Shown: piece by piece, positions 53,981 to 63,373 of the stretch
Numbering within the stretch: position 1 is the first letter of the stretch
How the letters are laid out: each line of letters opens with the position of its first letter
Source: Massilia sp. YIM B02763
Lineage (GTDB): Bacteria; Pseudomonadota; Gammaproteobacteria; Burkholderiales; Burkholderiaceae_D
Length of the DNA stretch: 64,000 nt
Reading direction: 5' to 3'
Assembly (NCBI RefSeq): GCF_030412015.1
Contig: NZ_JASNRD010000005.1
Span: 150,280 to 214,279 of the forward strand
The notes under the pieces: model-generated
What the model saw: only the letters and a program-made list of their open reading frames with translations
Told to the model about the DNA's origin: nothing
Databases searched by the model: none
Program-made: the position numbers and the translations under genes

Positions 53981-54030
53981 TGCTTCTTTCCGCTTCTTTC
54001 CGCCTCTTGCCGCTTCTTTCCGCTTCTTGC
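53981..54030. repeat. Five tandem 10-bp repeats CGCTTCTTTC-like
   Basis: Units at 53981, 53991, 54001, 54011 and 54021, differing by one to three bases (CTTC core). Non-coding gap between the lyt operon and cytochrome oxidase operon. Period of ten bases equals about one helical turn. The rest of the 591-base gap (53793-54383) holds the sites at 54117-54165 and otherwise nothing that I recognise. Confidence 0.7.
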
Positions 54031-54116
54031 GTTTCGATCCGCTCCTGCACCCGCGATCCCGGCGACGCCATGTCGACGATGCGGCGATCGGCATTTCTTT
54101 CGACAGGGGCATGACG

Positions 54117-54165
54117 GAATTCCCGGTCGACTACGCGGGAATTCACCGTATCGAGACGGGAATTT
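54117..54165. promoter_or_regulatory. Three GGGAATT half-sites before the cytochrome oxidase operon
   Basis: GAATTCCCG (54117-54125), CGGGAATTC (54136-54144) and CGGGAATTT (54157-54165). The first two form a dyad around ten bases. Candidate operator, about 220 bases before the first gene. Confidence 0.4.
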
Positions 54166-54383
54166 GAGCAATTTGGGAAAACGCCGCAGGTCCTCCTCCT
54201 TGTGGCCAATTGCCTGCCGTTGGGACCGCGCCGTATGATTTTTTTTATCTGGAAGCATTTCGCGGGATGGTCCAAGGACCCGGCCGCCGATCCGACCCGG
54301 TGGGGCGGCGGTGCCGGCCCGCGAAGTCGACCAGCTGCGCTCGGCGACCGTCGAGCGAAACCTGTGTAACAAGAGGAACGAGC

Positions 54384-54560
54384 ATGATCGTGGAACAGAT
54401 CGACGAGGATGGCGGGGCCGGCGAGCAAGGGCGCGTCGATGCCATCGTCGCCCGGGGTCCGCGCGGCGCCTTCGCCGTGGCGGGGGCAGGCGTGGCGGTG
54501 GTGGTGGCGCTATGGGTGGTTTTCTACGTCCTGGTGTTCGTCGCCAGGGAAGGAGCCTGA
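54384..54560 (+). CDS. Small single-pass membrane peptide at head of the oxidase operon
   Basis: 58 residues; a hydrophobic segment (AVAGAGVAVVVALWVVFYVL, about residues 30-52) after an acidic N-terminus. ATG at 54384 has AAGAGGAA upstream, and the stop lies one base before the subunit II ATG. Position recalls the tiny subunit IIa of ba3 oxidases, which is inference; no motif proves it. Confidence 0.7.
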   Translation: MIVEQIDEDGGAGEQGRVDAIVARGPRGAFAVAGAGVAVVVALWVVFYVLVFVAREGA

Positions 54561-54561
54561 C

Positions 54562-55134
54562 ATGGACACGCTGGATCGGAACGCCCATGGAGGCGCCGAC
54601 GTCGCCGCCGCGGCGGAGGCGCGCTGGGGCGTCGTGGTGGCTGTCATCGTGCTGTTCCTGGTCGGGATGATGGGCTACATGAGCCTGCACTGGGCGGCGA
54701 CGCCGCCCGTGCGCACGGAAACCATCGACCCGTCCACGCTGCACATCGCCGGCGAATTCGTCGAGTCCCGCCTCGGCACGGTGGCCGAGGCGGACGGCTC
54801 GGCCACCGTGCGGGTGCTGGCCAACCAGTATTCGTTCACGCCGCAATGCATCGTGGTCCCGGCCGGCATGCCGGTGCAGATCCGCGGCACGGCGGCCGAC
54901 GTCGTGCACGGCTTCTCGGTCAGCGGCACCAACGTCAACGTCATGCTGGTGCCGGGCTACATCACGAATTTTCGCACCCGCTTCGAGAAGACGGGCGACC
55001 ACCTGATGCCGTGCCACGAGTTCTGCGGCACCGGCCACGCCGCCATGTGGGCGCACGTGAAGGTGATCGACAGGGACGAATTCATGCGCCGTGCGCGCGA
55101 GCAGGATGGAAAGGGGATGAGCTGTGTTCAGTAA
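54562..55134 (+). CDS. Cytochrome c oxidase subunit II (ba3-type, CuA)
   Basis: 190 residues. N-terminal membrane segment (VVVAVIVLFLVGMMGYM, about 24-40), then a cupredoxin domain with the CuA motif CHEFCGTGHAAM (Cys, Cys, His, Met ligands) and an upstream His in VHGFSVSG. Short, single-span subunits of this kind occur in ba3-type oxidases rather than the two-span aa3 ones. Overlaps subunit I by 11 bases. Confidence 0.9.
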   Translation: MDTLDRNAHGGADVAAAAEARWGVVVAVIVLFLVGMMGYMSLHWAATPPVRTETIDPSTLHIAGEFVESRLGTVAEADGSATVRVLANQYSFTPQCIVVPAGMPVQIRGTAADVVHGFSVSGTNVNVMLVPGYITNFRTRFEKTGDHLMPCHEFCGTGHAAMWAHVKVIDRDEFMRRAREQDGKGMSCVQ

Positions 55135-56755
55135 CGATACCAAGCGGCTGGTGCTGGGCCATTTCTGGTTCGCCTTCGCCGCGTTCTTCGCCGCGCTGCT
55201 GCTGGGCGAATGGCAGATGTACATCCGCAGCCCGCTGGCGGCGTGGATCCGCCAGCCCGAGCTGTACTACCGCTCGGTGACGGCGCACGGGTCCGTGATG
55301 GGCTACGTGTTCCCGACCCTCGTGGCGATGGGCTTCGGCTATGCCATCGTCGAGCTGTCGCTCAAGCAGGCGCTGGTCGGCCGGCGCTGGGCCTGGACCG
55401 GGCTGGCACTGGTGATCGCCGGCACCATCACGGCGCTGGGGCCCGTGTCCGCCGGCCTGGCCTCGGTGCTGTACACCTTCTATCCGCCGCTGATCGGCCA
55501 CCCGGCCTACTACATCGGCGTGGTGCTGGTGGTGGTCGGGTCGTGGATCTGGGTCGCGCTGATGGCCGTGAACCTGCGCGTCTGGCGCAAGGCGCATCCG
55601 GGCGAGAACGTGCCGCTGCCCATGTTCGCCAACCTGGCCGGCGCCTACCTGTGGGCCTGGACCTCGCTCGGCGCGGCCATCGAGATCCTGTTCCTGATCC
55701 TGCCGGTGGCGCTGGGCTTCAAGTCCACCATCGACGCCGGCCTGTCGCGCGTGTTCTTTTCCTGGACCCTGCACGCGATCGTGTACTTCTGGCTGATGCC
55801 CGCCTACATCGCGTTCTACACGCTGGTGCCGCGCGCCATCGGCGGCCGCCTGTACAGCGACACGATGGGACGCATCTCCTTCGTCCTGTTCCTCGTGTTC
55901 TCGATGCCGATCGGGATCCACCACCTGTTCCAGGACCCGCAGGTGGGCTCCGGCGTCAAGTTCCTGCACGCCGTATTCACCGGCATGGTCTCGGTACCGA
56001 CCTTCCTGACCGTGTTCACGATCGTCGCCTCCGTCGAGATCGCGGGACGGCTGCGCGGCGGCACCGGCCTGCTGGGCTGGGTCAAGGCGCTGCCCTGGCA
56101 TAACCCGATGATGCTGGCGGCGGCATTTTCCTTCATCCTGCTGGGCTTCGGCGGCGCGGGCGGCCTGATCAACATGAGCTACCAGCTCGACTTCGCCGTC
56201 CACAACACCCAGTGGATCACGGGCCACTTCCACCTGATCTTCGGCGGCGCCATCGTGATCATGTACTTCGTCCTGGCCTATGACCTGTGGCCGCACCTGA
56301 CCGGCCGCGCGCTGGTGCAGGGACGGATGATGAAGGCGCAGCTGTGGCTGTGGTTCGCCGGCATGATCGTGCTGACCTTCCCCTGGCACGTGGTCGGCGT
56401 CATGGGCATGCCGCGCCGCATGGCTTATTTCGACTACAGCAACCCCGAGCTGGCGGCGCAAGCGATCGGCGTGGTCATCACCTTCTGCGGCGGCCTGCTG
56501 CTGGTGGCGTCCGGCCTGCTGTTCCTGCTGGTGCTGCTGCGCGGCCACCGCAGCGCGGTGGTCGAATTGCCCGAGTTCCGCTTCGCCCAGCCGGTGCACG
56601 CGACCGGGCGCCTGCCCGTGGCCCTCAACGGCTATGCGCTGTGGCTGGTGCTGATGATCGGCGTGTCGGTCCTCAACTACGGCTACCCGATCGCGCAGCT
56701 GCTGGCACTCAAGGAAACGTCGGTGCCGGCCGTGCCGGTGGGAGGCGCGCCATGA
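55124..56755 (+). CDS. Cytochrome c oxidase subunit I (ba3-like)
   Basis: 543 residues with about 12-13 membrane segments; GTG start overlapping subunit II. Haem and copper ligand motifs: VTAHGSVMGY (low-spin haem His), WTLHAIVYFWLMPAY (CuB His and crosslink Tyr region), GIHHLFQD (CuB His pair) and WITGHFHLIFGG (haem His pair). Oxygen reduction coupled to proton pumping at the inner membrane. GTG at 55124 has GGGGA upstream. Confidence 0.92.
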   Translation: MFSNDTKRLVLGHFWFAFAAFFAALLLGEWQMYIRSPLAAWIRQPELYYRSVTAHGSVMGYVFPTLVAMGFGYAIVELSLKQALVGRRWAWTGLALVIAGTITALGPVSAGLASVLYTFYPPLIGHPAYYIGVVLVVVGSWIWVALMAVNLRVWRKAHPGENVPLPMFANLAGAYLWAWTSLGAAIEILFLILPVALGFKSTIDAGLSRVFFSWTLHAIVYFWLMPAYIAFYTLVPRAIGGRLYSDTMGRISFVLFLVFSMPIGIHHLFQDPQVGSGVKFLHAVFTGMVSVPTFLTVFTIVASVEIAGRLRGGTGLLGWVKALPWHNPMMLAAAFSFILLGFGGAGGLINMSYQLDFAVHNTQWITGHFHLIFGGAIVIMYFVLAYDLWPHLTGRALVQGRMMKAQLWLWFAGMIVLTFPWHVVGVMGMPRRMAYFDYSNPELAAQAIGVVITFCGGLLLVASGLLFLLVLLRGHRSAVVELPEFRFAQPVHATGRLPVALNGYALWLVLMIGVSVLNYGYPIAQLLALKETSVPAVPVGGAP

Positions 56756-57549
56756 ACGAACGCCTGTTCTCGCTGAAAAACCGCTGGTTCACCATCAGCG
56801 TCGGCGCGGTCGTCCTGATCGCCGTGCTGTCGATCGCCGTCGGTTTCGTCTGGGTGCCGCGCGTGCATGGCGGCGCCACCGTCGATTCGCTGTGGGATGC
56901 GATCTGCAGCGCCGCCGGCGCCCCGGCGCGCTACCGCAACGCCACGCCGCAGGGCGACAAGGCGCTCCCGCCGAGCGACGTCATCGTCAACAGCGCGATG
57001 ATGGGACCGCCGGACCCGGGGGCGGTGCGCCGCGGCAGCACGCTGGCCCAGCAATGCAGCATGTGCCACGATGCGCGCGGCACGGCCGCGGCGGGCATCG
57101 ACGCGCCGCACCTGGCCGGCGAGCCGGCCTCGTCGACCTACAAGCAGCTGCGCGACTTCAAGGCGGGCCACCGCACGAACCCGATCATGCAGGCGATGGC
57201 GGCCAACCTGGGCGAGCAGGACATGCGCGACCTGGCCGCCTACTACGCGGCGCAGCCGCCCGCCACGCAGGCCGCCCGGCCGGGCGCGCGCCCGGACGTG
57301 CCGCGGCTCGTCAGCAACGGCGCGCCGATCCGCAACATCGGCGCCTGCGCGACCTGCCACGGCCCGGGCGTGGGCCGTGCCGCCACCCCGGTGCTGGATG
57401 GCCTGTCCGAGACCTACCTGCGCGCGCAGCTGACGGCATTCCGCGCCGGCACCCGCGCCAACGACATCAACCGCCAGATGCGCAATGCCGCCCATGGCCT
57501 GACGGACGCCGAGATCGCGCTGTTGGCGCGCTATTACGCCAGCCGCTAG
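56752..57549 (+). CDS. Membrane-anchored di-haem cytochrome c
   Basis: 265 residues. One N-terminal hydrophobic anchor (ISVGAVVLIAVLSIAVGFVW) then two cytochrome c domains with CSMCH (about residue 103) and CATCH (about 200). It would carry electrons to the CuA subunit. Overlaps the subunit I stop by four bases; last gene of the operon, followed by the 27-bp palindrome at 57556. Confidence 0.93.
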   Translation: MNERLFSLKNRWFTISVGAVVLIAVLSIAVGFVWVPRVHGGATVDSLWDAICSAAGAPARYRNATPQGDKALPPSDVIVNSAMMGPPDPGAVRRGSTLAQQCSMCHDARGTAAAGIDAPHLAGEPASSTYKQLRDFKAGHRTNPIMQAMAANLGEQDMRDLAAYYAAQPPATQAARPGARPDVPRLVSNGAPIRNIGACATCHGPGVGRAATPVLDGLSETYLRAQLTAFRAGTRANDINRQMRNAAHGLTDAEIALLARYYASR

Positions 57550-57555
57550 CGTCAT

Positions 57556-57646
57556 CGATCGTCGCCCCGGCGCAGGCCGGGGTCCAAGTTTCGTTGCTCC
57601 GTCGGCGCGAAACATCGGGCCCCGGCCTGCGCCGGGGCGACGATCG
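57556..57646. repeat. REP-pair palindrome, family A, perfect 27-bp arms
   Basis: The arms (57556-57582 and 57620-57646) begin CGATCGTCGCCCCGGCGCAG and are perfectly inverted. Between them lie 37 bases. It sits after the cytochrome c gene and could also slow transcription. Confidence 0.8.
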
Positions 57647-57785
57647 TTTACCTTTCATTCCGCCCATTCTGCATTTCGTCGCAAACCGGCCCGCTTCACA
57701 GGATGCGTGCTTCATAGTATTTTCAGCAAGGCCGTATCGGCCATGCCTGACGCACACTCCCATCCACTTTCGTTGCGAGGTCCGC

Positions 57786-59816
57786 ATGCTACGTACCACC
57801 CTGGTCGCATTGTCCGCAGTCGCTTTCGTCCCGTCCGTGCACGCACAGTCCGCGCAGGCGGCGGCCGCCCCCGTGCCGCTGATCGAGCGCGCCAAGCTGT
57901 TCGGCAATCCCAGCAAGATCGCCGCCGCCATCAGCCCCGACGGCCGCTGGCTATCGTGGATCGCCCCGCGCGACGGCGTGCTCAACGTCTGGGTGGCGCC
58001 GATCGACAAGCCCGACCAGGCCAGGGCGCTGACGGCGGAAAAGACGCGTCCGATCCGCAGCGTGTTCTGGGCGCCGGATTCGAAGTCGCTGCTGTTCGTG
58101 AACGACAAGGGCGGCGACGAGAACTTCCTGCTGTACGGCGTCGACGTCGCCAGCGGCAGGCAGAAGGTGCTCACGCCGTTCGAGAAGACCCGGGTGCAGG
58201 TGGTGAACATCAGCCGCCACGTCAAGGACCGCATCCTCATCGGCGTGAACAACCGCGATCCGCGCTGGCACGACGTCTACAGCCTCGACCTCGCCAGCGG
58301 CAAGCTGGCGCTGGTCCACAAGAACACGGGCGACTACGCCGGCTTCGTCGCCGACGAGCAGCTGGTGCTGCGCCTGGCCGTCAAGAGCCGCCCCGACGGC
58401 GGCAGCGATTACTTCCGCGTCGTGAAGGACAAGGTCGAAGAGAAGCCGGTGGCCCAGGTCGACCTGGACGATGCGCTGACCACGTCGCCGCTGGGATTCA
58501 CGACGGACGGCAAGACCTTGTACTGGAACGATTCGCGCGGGCGCGACACGGCCGCCCTGGTGGCGCAGGACGTCGCCGGCGGCACGTCCAGGGTGGTGGC
58601 CCAGGATGCCCGCGCGGACATCGCCTCCGGCCTGTTCGACGTGCGCACGGGACAGGTGCAAGCCTACGAGGTCGACTTCCTCAAGCACGAATACGTCGCG
58701 CTGGACAAGGACGTGAAGGCCGACCTGGACCACCTGAAACGGGAGATGAAGGGCGACTTCCAGGTGCGCTCGCGCACGGATGCGGACGACAAGTGGATCG
58801 TCGACCTCGACCCCGTCTCCGCGCCGCCCTCGACCTGGCTGTACGAGCGCAAGGGCAAGCGCCTGACCAGGCTGTTCACGGCCCGTCCGGAACTGGAAGG
58901 CGCGCCGCTGGTGCCGATGTTCCCGCAGGAGATCAAGGCCCGCGACGGCCTGAACCTGGTGTCCTACCTGTCGCTGCCGAAGTCCGCCGATCCCACCGGC
59001 AGCGGCAAGGCCGCGCGGCCCGTGCCGATGGTGCTGCTGGTGCACGGCGGACCCTGGGCGCGCGACACCTACGGCTACCGCGGCTACCACCAGTGGCTGG
59101 CCAACCGCGGCTATGCGGTGCTGTCCGTGAACTACCGCGGCTCGACCGGCTTCGGCAAGGGCTTCATCTCGAAGGCCGACCTGCAATGGGGGCGCAAGAT
59201 GCACGACGACCTGGTCGACGCCGTCGAGTGGGCCGTCAAGAGCGGCGTGACCACGCGCGACAAGGTCGCCATCATGGGCGGTTCCTACGGCGGCTACGCC
59301 ACGCTGGCGGGCCTGACCTTCACGCCCACGACCTTCGCCTGCGGCGTGGACATCGTCGGCCCCTCGAACCTGTTCACGCTGCTGCAGACGATCCCGCCGT
59401 ACTGGGAATCGGGCAAGCAGCAGTTTTATAAACGCATGGGCGACCCGACCACCGAGGAAGGCCGCGCGCTGCTGAAGGAACGTTCGCCGCTGAACTTTGC
59501 CGACCGCATCCAGCGCCCGCTGCTGATCGGCCAGGGCGCGAACGACCCGCGCGTGAACGTGCGCGAATCGGACCAGATCGTGGCGGCGATGAAGGAGAAG
59601 AACATCCCCGTCACCTACATCGTGTTCCCGGACGAGGGCCACGGCTTCGCCCGTCCCGTCAACAACATCGCCTTCAATGCGGTGGCCGAGAACTTCCTGT
59701 CGTCCTGCCTGGGCGGACGGGCGGAGGCGATCGGCACGGCGCTGGCGCCGTCGACGGCGCAGGTGAAGGAAGGGGCGGCCGCGGTGCCGGGCCTGCAGCA
59801 GGCCGCGGCGAAGTGA
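57786..59816 (+). CDS. Exported S9-family (prolyl oligopeptidase-type) peptidase
   Basis: 676 residues. Signal peptide ends at SVHAQ; a beta-propeller (about 40-390; DGRWLSWIAP, FWAPDSKSLLF) precedes the hydrolase domain with HGGPWARD, nucleophile Ser500 in GGSYGGYA, Asp587 (GANDPRVN) and His619 (DEGHGF). Cleaves peptides in the periplasm or outside. ATG at 57786 has GAGG upstream; the longer reading from 56892 runs through the cytochrome gene and repeat and is rejected. Confidence 0.95.
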   Translation: MLRTTLVALSAVAFVPSVHAQSAQAAAAPVPLIERAKLFGNPSKIAAAISPDGRWLSWIAPRDGVLNVWVAPIDKPDQARALTAEKTRPIRSVFWAPDSKSLLFVNDKGGDENFLLYGVDVASGRQKVLTPFEKTRVQVVNISRHVKDRILIGVNNRDPRWHDVYSLDLASGKLALVHKNTGDYAGFVADEQLVLRLAVKSRPDGGSDYFRVVKDKVEEKPVAQVDLDDALTTSPLGFTTDGKTLYWNDSRGRDTAALVAQDVAGGTSRVVAQDARADIASGLFDVRTGQVQAYEVDFLKHEYVALDKDVKADLDHLKREMKGDFQVRSRTDADDKWIVDLDPVSAPPSTWLYERKGKRLTRLFTARPELEGAPLVPMFPQEIKARDGLNLVSYLSLPKSADPTGSGKAARPVPMVLLVHGGPWARDTYGYRGYHQWLANRGYAVLSVNYRGSTGFGKGFISKADLQWGRKMHDDLVDAVEWAVKSGVTTRDKVAIMGGSYGGYATLAGLTFTPTTFACGVDIVGPSNLFTLLQTIPPYWESGKQQFYKRMGDPTTEEGRALLKERSPLNFADRIQRPLLIGQGANDPRVNVRESDQIVAAMKEKNIPVTYIVFPDEGHGFARPVNNIAFNAVAENFLSSCLGGRAEAIGTALAPSTAQVKEGAAAVPGLQQAAAK

Positions 59817-59843
59817 AGCAGGGTGACGGCGGGGACGCGCGCC

Positions 59844-60398
59844 TCAGGCCGCGTCCCGGTAGCGGCGCAGCAGGCCGTAGTTGACCGTATCGGCCGGCTC
59901 GCCGTGCACGATCCAGCGTTCCGGCATATAGCCTTCCTTGCGGAAGCCCAGCTTTTCCAGCACCCGCGCCGATGCGCCGTTGCGCGGGTCGATGTCCGCT
60001 TCGACGCGGTTCAGGCCCAGCACGTCGAAGCCGTAGTCGAGCAGGGCGGCCAATGCTTCGCTGACGTAGCCGCGGCCCCAGTGGCGGCTGCCGATCGCGT
60101 AGCCCAGTTCGCAGCGCCGGCTCGCCTCGAAGAAGTGGTGCAGCGCGCAGTTGCCGATCAATTCGCCCGTCTCCAGCAGTTCGATGCCGAAGCGCGCTTC
60201 GCTGCCGTCGGCATAGGCGGCGCGGATGCGGGCGATGGCGCGCACGGCCTGGTCGATATCCGTCCACGGCTCGCTGCTCCAGTAGCGCGTGACCAGCGGA
60301 TCGGAAAACACGGCGTAGTGGGCTTGCGTGTCGCGCTCGTCCATCCAGCGCAGCGTCAGGCGCGGCGTGCGCAGTTCGGTCGGGGTCAGGTGGGGCAT
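59844..60398 (-). CDS. GNAT acetyltransferase (RimJ/RimL-like)
   Basis: 184 residues: ELRTPRLTLRWMDERD at the start, IGNCALHHFFEASRRCELGY, GRGYVSEALAALLDYGFD (acetyl-CoA loop) and NGASARVLEKLGFRKEGY. N-acetylates an unknown amine, perhaps a ribosomal protein or metabolite. Divergent from the transaminase gene. Confidence 0.9.
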   Translation of the reverse strand: MPHLTPTELRTPRLTLRWMDERDTQAHYAVFSDPLVTRYWSSEPWTDIDQAVRAIARIRAAYADGSEARFGIELLETGELIGNCALHHFFEASRRCELGYAIGSRHWGRGYVSEALAALLDYGFDVLGLNRVEADIDPRNGASARVLEKLGFRKEGYMPERWIVHGEPADTVNYGLLRRYRDAA

Positions 60399-60512
60399 GG
60401 CATCCTCGTTCTCGTCGCTCGGGGCACGCGGCGCGCGCCGCTGCTGTTATCCTGTCAGCCATTATCGCATCACGATTTTGCTGACAGGTAAATCACTCGC
60501 CCGGAGGTGCAC

Positions 60513-61829
60513 ATGAACGAAGCGAAGCCGGCATCGATGTCCTCATTCTGGATGCCGTTCACGAACAACCGCGACTTCAAGGCGCATCCGCGCCTGCTGG
60601 TGTCGGCGCAGGGCATGTACTACAAGGACGTCGACGGCAATGCGATCCTGGACGGCACGGCCGGCCTGTGGTGCGTGCCCTGCGGCCACGCGCAGCCGAA
60701 GATCGTCGCGGCCGTCAGCGAGATGGTGGGCCAGCTGGACTTCGCGCCCACCTTCCAGATGGGCCACCCGGCCGCCTTCGACCTGGCCGAGCGCCTGATG
60801 GACTACACGGGCCACAAGTTCGGCCACGTGTTCTATACCAATTCCGGTTCCGAGGCCGTGGACACGGCGCTGAAGATCGCGCTGGCCTACCACCGGGCCC
60901 GCGGCGAGGGCAGCCGGACCCGGCTGATCGGCCGCGAGCGCGGCTACCACGGCGTGGGCTTCGGCGGCCTGTCGGTCGGCGGCATCGGCCCCAACCGCAA
61001 GGCCTTCGGTCCCCTGCTGCCAGGCATCGACCACCTGCCGCACACCCACGACCCGCTCAGGAATGCCTTCGTCCGCGGCGAGCCGGACTTCGGCGTCGAG
61101 CTGGCGGACGAGCTGGAACGCCTGGTGGCCCTGCACGACGCGTCCAACATCGCCGCCGTCATCATCGAGCCCGTGTCCGGCTCGACCGGCGTGCTGGTGC
61201 CGCCCAAGGGCTACCTCAAGCGCCTGCGCGAACTCTGCACGAAGCACGGCATCCTGCTGATCTTCGACGAGGTCATCACGGGCTTCGGGCGCCTGGGGAC
61301 GCCGTTCGCGGCCGACTATTTCGACGTCGAGCCGGACCTGATGACGACGGCCAAGGGCATCACCAACGGCACAGTGCCGATGGGCGCCGTGTTCTCGAAG
61401 GCCTTCATCCACGACGCGTTCATGGAGGCGCCGCCCGGCATCGAGCTGGCCCACGGCTATACCTATTCCGGCCATCCGCTCGCCTGCGCCGCGTCGCTGG
61501 CCACGCTGGACGTGTTCCAGGAACAGGGCATCGTCGAGCACGCACGCGCGCTGCAGCCTTACTGGGAAGATGCCGTGCATGCGCTGCGCGGCCTGCCGCA
61601 CGTGATCGACATCCGCAGCATCGGCCTGGTGGCCGGCATCGAGCTGGCGCCGATTCCGGGCAAGCCGGGCGCGCGTGCCTTCGCCGCCTTCAAGCAGGCG
61701 TTCGCCGACGGCGTGCTCATCCGAGTCACGGGCGACATCATCGCGCTGTCGCCGCCATTGGTGCTCGAGAAGAAGCATATCGACGAACTGTTCGGCAAGC
61801 TCGCCGACGTGCTGAAACGGCTGGACTGA
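60513..61829 (+). CDS. Omega-amino acid (beta-alanine):pyruvate aminotransferase
   Basis: 438 residues, class III PLP enzyme. [19 protein letters not shown]-site DEVITGFGR and Lys281 in [23 protein letters not shown] at the start is characteristic of the beta-alanine:pyruvate group. ATG at 60513 with GGAGG at 60503. Next to a CoA-acylating semialdehyde dehydrogenase 16 bases downstream: transamination of beta-alanine or beta-aminoisobutyrate then oxidation. Confidence 0.92.
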   Translation: MNEAKPASMSSFWMPFTNNRDFKAHPRLLVSAQGMYYKDVDGNAILDGTAGLWCVPCGHAQPKIVAAVSEMVGQLDFAPTFQMGHPAAFDLAERLMDYTGHKFGHVFYTNSGSEAVDTALKIALAYHRARGEGSRTRLIGRERGYHGVGFGGLSVGGIGPNRKAFGPLLPGIDHLPHTHDPLRNAFVRGEPDFGVELADELERLVALHDASNIAAVIIEPVSGSTGVLVPPKGYLKRLRELCTKHGILLIFDEVITGFGRLGTPFAADYFDVEPDLMTTAKGITNGTVPMGAVFSKAFIHDAFMEAPPGIELAHGYTYSGHPLACAASLATLDVFQEQGIVEHARALQPYWEDAVHALRGLPHVIDIRSIGLVAGIELAPIPGKPGARAFAAFKQAFADGVLIRVTGDIIALSPPLVLEKKHIDELFGKLADVLKRLD

Positions 61830-61845
61830 CAACAAAAGGACAAAC

Positions 61846-63339
61846 ATGGAGACGATCGGACACTACATCGGCGGCAAGGCGCATGCCGGCACGGGCGGAC
61901 GCCAGGCCGACGTGTTCAACCCCGCGCTGGGCGAACCCTGCGCGCGCGTGGCGCTGGCGTCGCGCGCGGACGTGGACGCCGCCGTGGCGGAGGCGGCCGC
62001 CGCTTTTCCCGCCTGGGCCGCCACGCCGCCGCTGGCGCGGGCGCGCGTGTTGTTCAACTACCTGCAGCTGTGCCGCCGGCACACGGACGATTTCGCGGCG
62101 CTGGTGGTGCGCGAGCACGGCAAGACCTTCGCGGACGCCGAGGGCGAAGTGGCGCGCGGCATCGAAGTCGTCGAGTTTGCCGTCGGCATCCCGCAACTGC
62201 TCAAGGGCGAGTTTACGGACCAGGTCGCGCGCGGCATCGATGCCTGGTCGATGCGCCAGCCGCTGGGCGTGGTGGCCGGCATCACACCGTTCAATTTCCC
62301 CGTGATGGTGCCGATGTGGATGTTTCCTGTCGCAATCGCCTGCGGCAATACCTTCGTGCTGAAGCCGTCGGAGCGTGATCCCTCTCCCGCGCTGCTGCAC
62401 GCCCATCTGTTGCAGCAGGCGGGCCTGCCGGACGGCGTGTTCAACGTCGTGCAGGGCGACCGGGACGCCGTCGATGCGCTGCTCGACCATCCGGACGTGG
62501 AGGCGCTCAGCTTCGTCGGTTCGACGCCGGTCGCGGAGTACGTCTACACGCGCGGCACGGCCGCCGGCAAGCGCGTGCAGGCCCTGGGCGGCGCGAAGAA
62601 CCACCTGGTCGCGATGCCGGATGCCGACATGGACATGGCCGTGGACGCCCTGGTCGGCGCCGCCTACGGTTCGGCGGGCGAGCGCTGCATGGCGATCTCG
62701 GTCGCGGTGGCGATTGGCGACGCCGGCGATGCGCTGGTGGCCAGGCTGGCCGAGCGTACGGCGGCCCTGAAGATCGGCGACGGCATGACGGCCGGGGCCG
62801 AGATGGGCCCCGTCGTCACGCAGGCGGCGAAGCAGCGCATCGAGAGGCTGATCGGCGAGGGCGTGGAACAGGGCGCCACCCTCGTCGTGGATGGACGCGG
62901 CTGCCGCGTCCCGGGCCGCGAGAACGGCTTCTTCGTCGGCGGCACGCTGTTCGACCACGTGCGGCCGGACATGTCGATCTACCGCGAAGAAATCTTCGGC
63001 CCCGTGCTGTGCGTCGTGCGCCTGCCGGACATCGGCAGCGCCCTCGAACTCGTCAACGGCAACGAGTACGGCAATGGCGTGGCCCTGTTCACCCGCGACG
63101 GCGGCACGGCGCGCGAATTCGTGCGCCAGGTCGAGGCGGGGATGGTCGGCGTGAACGTGCCGCTGCCGGTGCCGATGGCGTTCAACAGCTTCGGCGGCTG
63201 GAAGCGCAGCCTGTTCGGCGACCATCATGCGTACGGGCCGGAGGGCGTGCGCTTCTACACGCGCCACAAGGCGGTCATGCAGCGCTGGCCGAATACGGCC
63301 GGCCGCGGGGTAGAATTCGCGTTCCCGCACACGACATGA
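61846..63339 (+). CDS. mmsA: CoA-acylating methylmalonate/malonate-semialdehyde dehydrogenase
   Basis: 497 residues. [39 protein letters not shown] and catalytic Cys281 in GERCMAIS identify the MmsA/IolA type, which lacks the general-base Glu of other ALDHs (the GGAKNH replaces LGGK). Produces acetyl- or propionyl-CoA from the semialdehyde made by the transaminase. Followed by an NCS1 permease. Confidence 0.93.
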   Translation: METIGHYIGGKAHAGTGGRQADVFNPALGEPCARVALASRADVDAAVAEAAAAFPAWAATPPLARARVLFNYLQLCRRHTDDFAALVVREHGKTFADAEGEVARGIEVVEFAVGIPQLLKGEFTDQVARGIDAWSMRQPLGVVAGITPFNFPVMVPMWMFPVAIACGNTFVLKPSERDPSPALLHAHLLQQAGLPDGVFNVVQGDRDAVDALLDHPDVEALSFVGSTPVAEYVYTRGTAAGKRVQALGGAKNHLVAMPDADMDMAVDALVGAAYGSAGERCMAISVAVAIGDAGDALVARLAERTAALKIGDGMTAGAEMGPVVTQAAKQRIERLIGEGVEQGATLVVDGRGCRVPGRENGFFVGGTLFDHVRPDMSIYREEIFGPVLCVVRLPDIGSALELVNGNEYGNGVALFTRDGGTAREFVRQVEAGMVGVNVPLPVPMAFNSFGGWKRSLFGDHHAYGPEGVRFYTRHKAVMQRWPNTAGRGVEFAFPHTT

Positions 63340-63373
63340 ACGCCGGTCCGGCCGGCGCCACACGACGAATCCG

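Noticed and set aside
53793-54383. Coding frames across the CTTC repeat (Lys/Arg/Glu-rich on the minus strand)
   Set aside because: Low-complexity translation caused by the tandem repeat, without ribosome site or homology signs.
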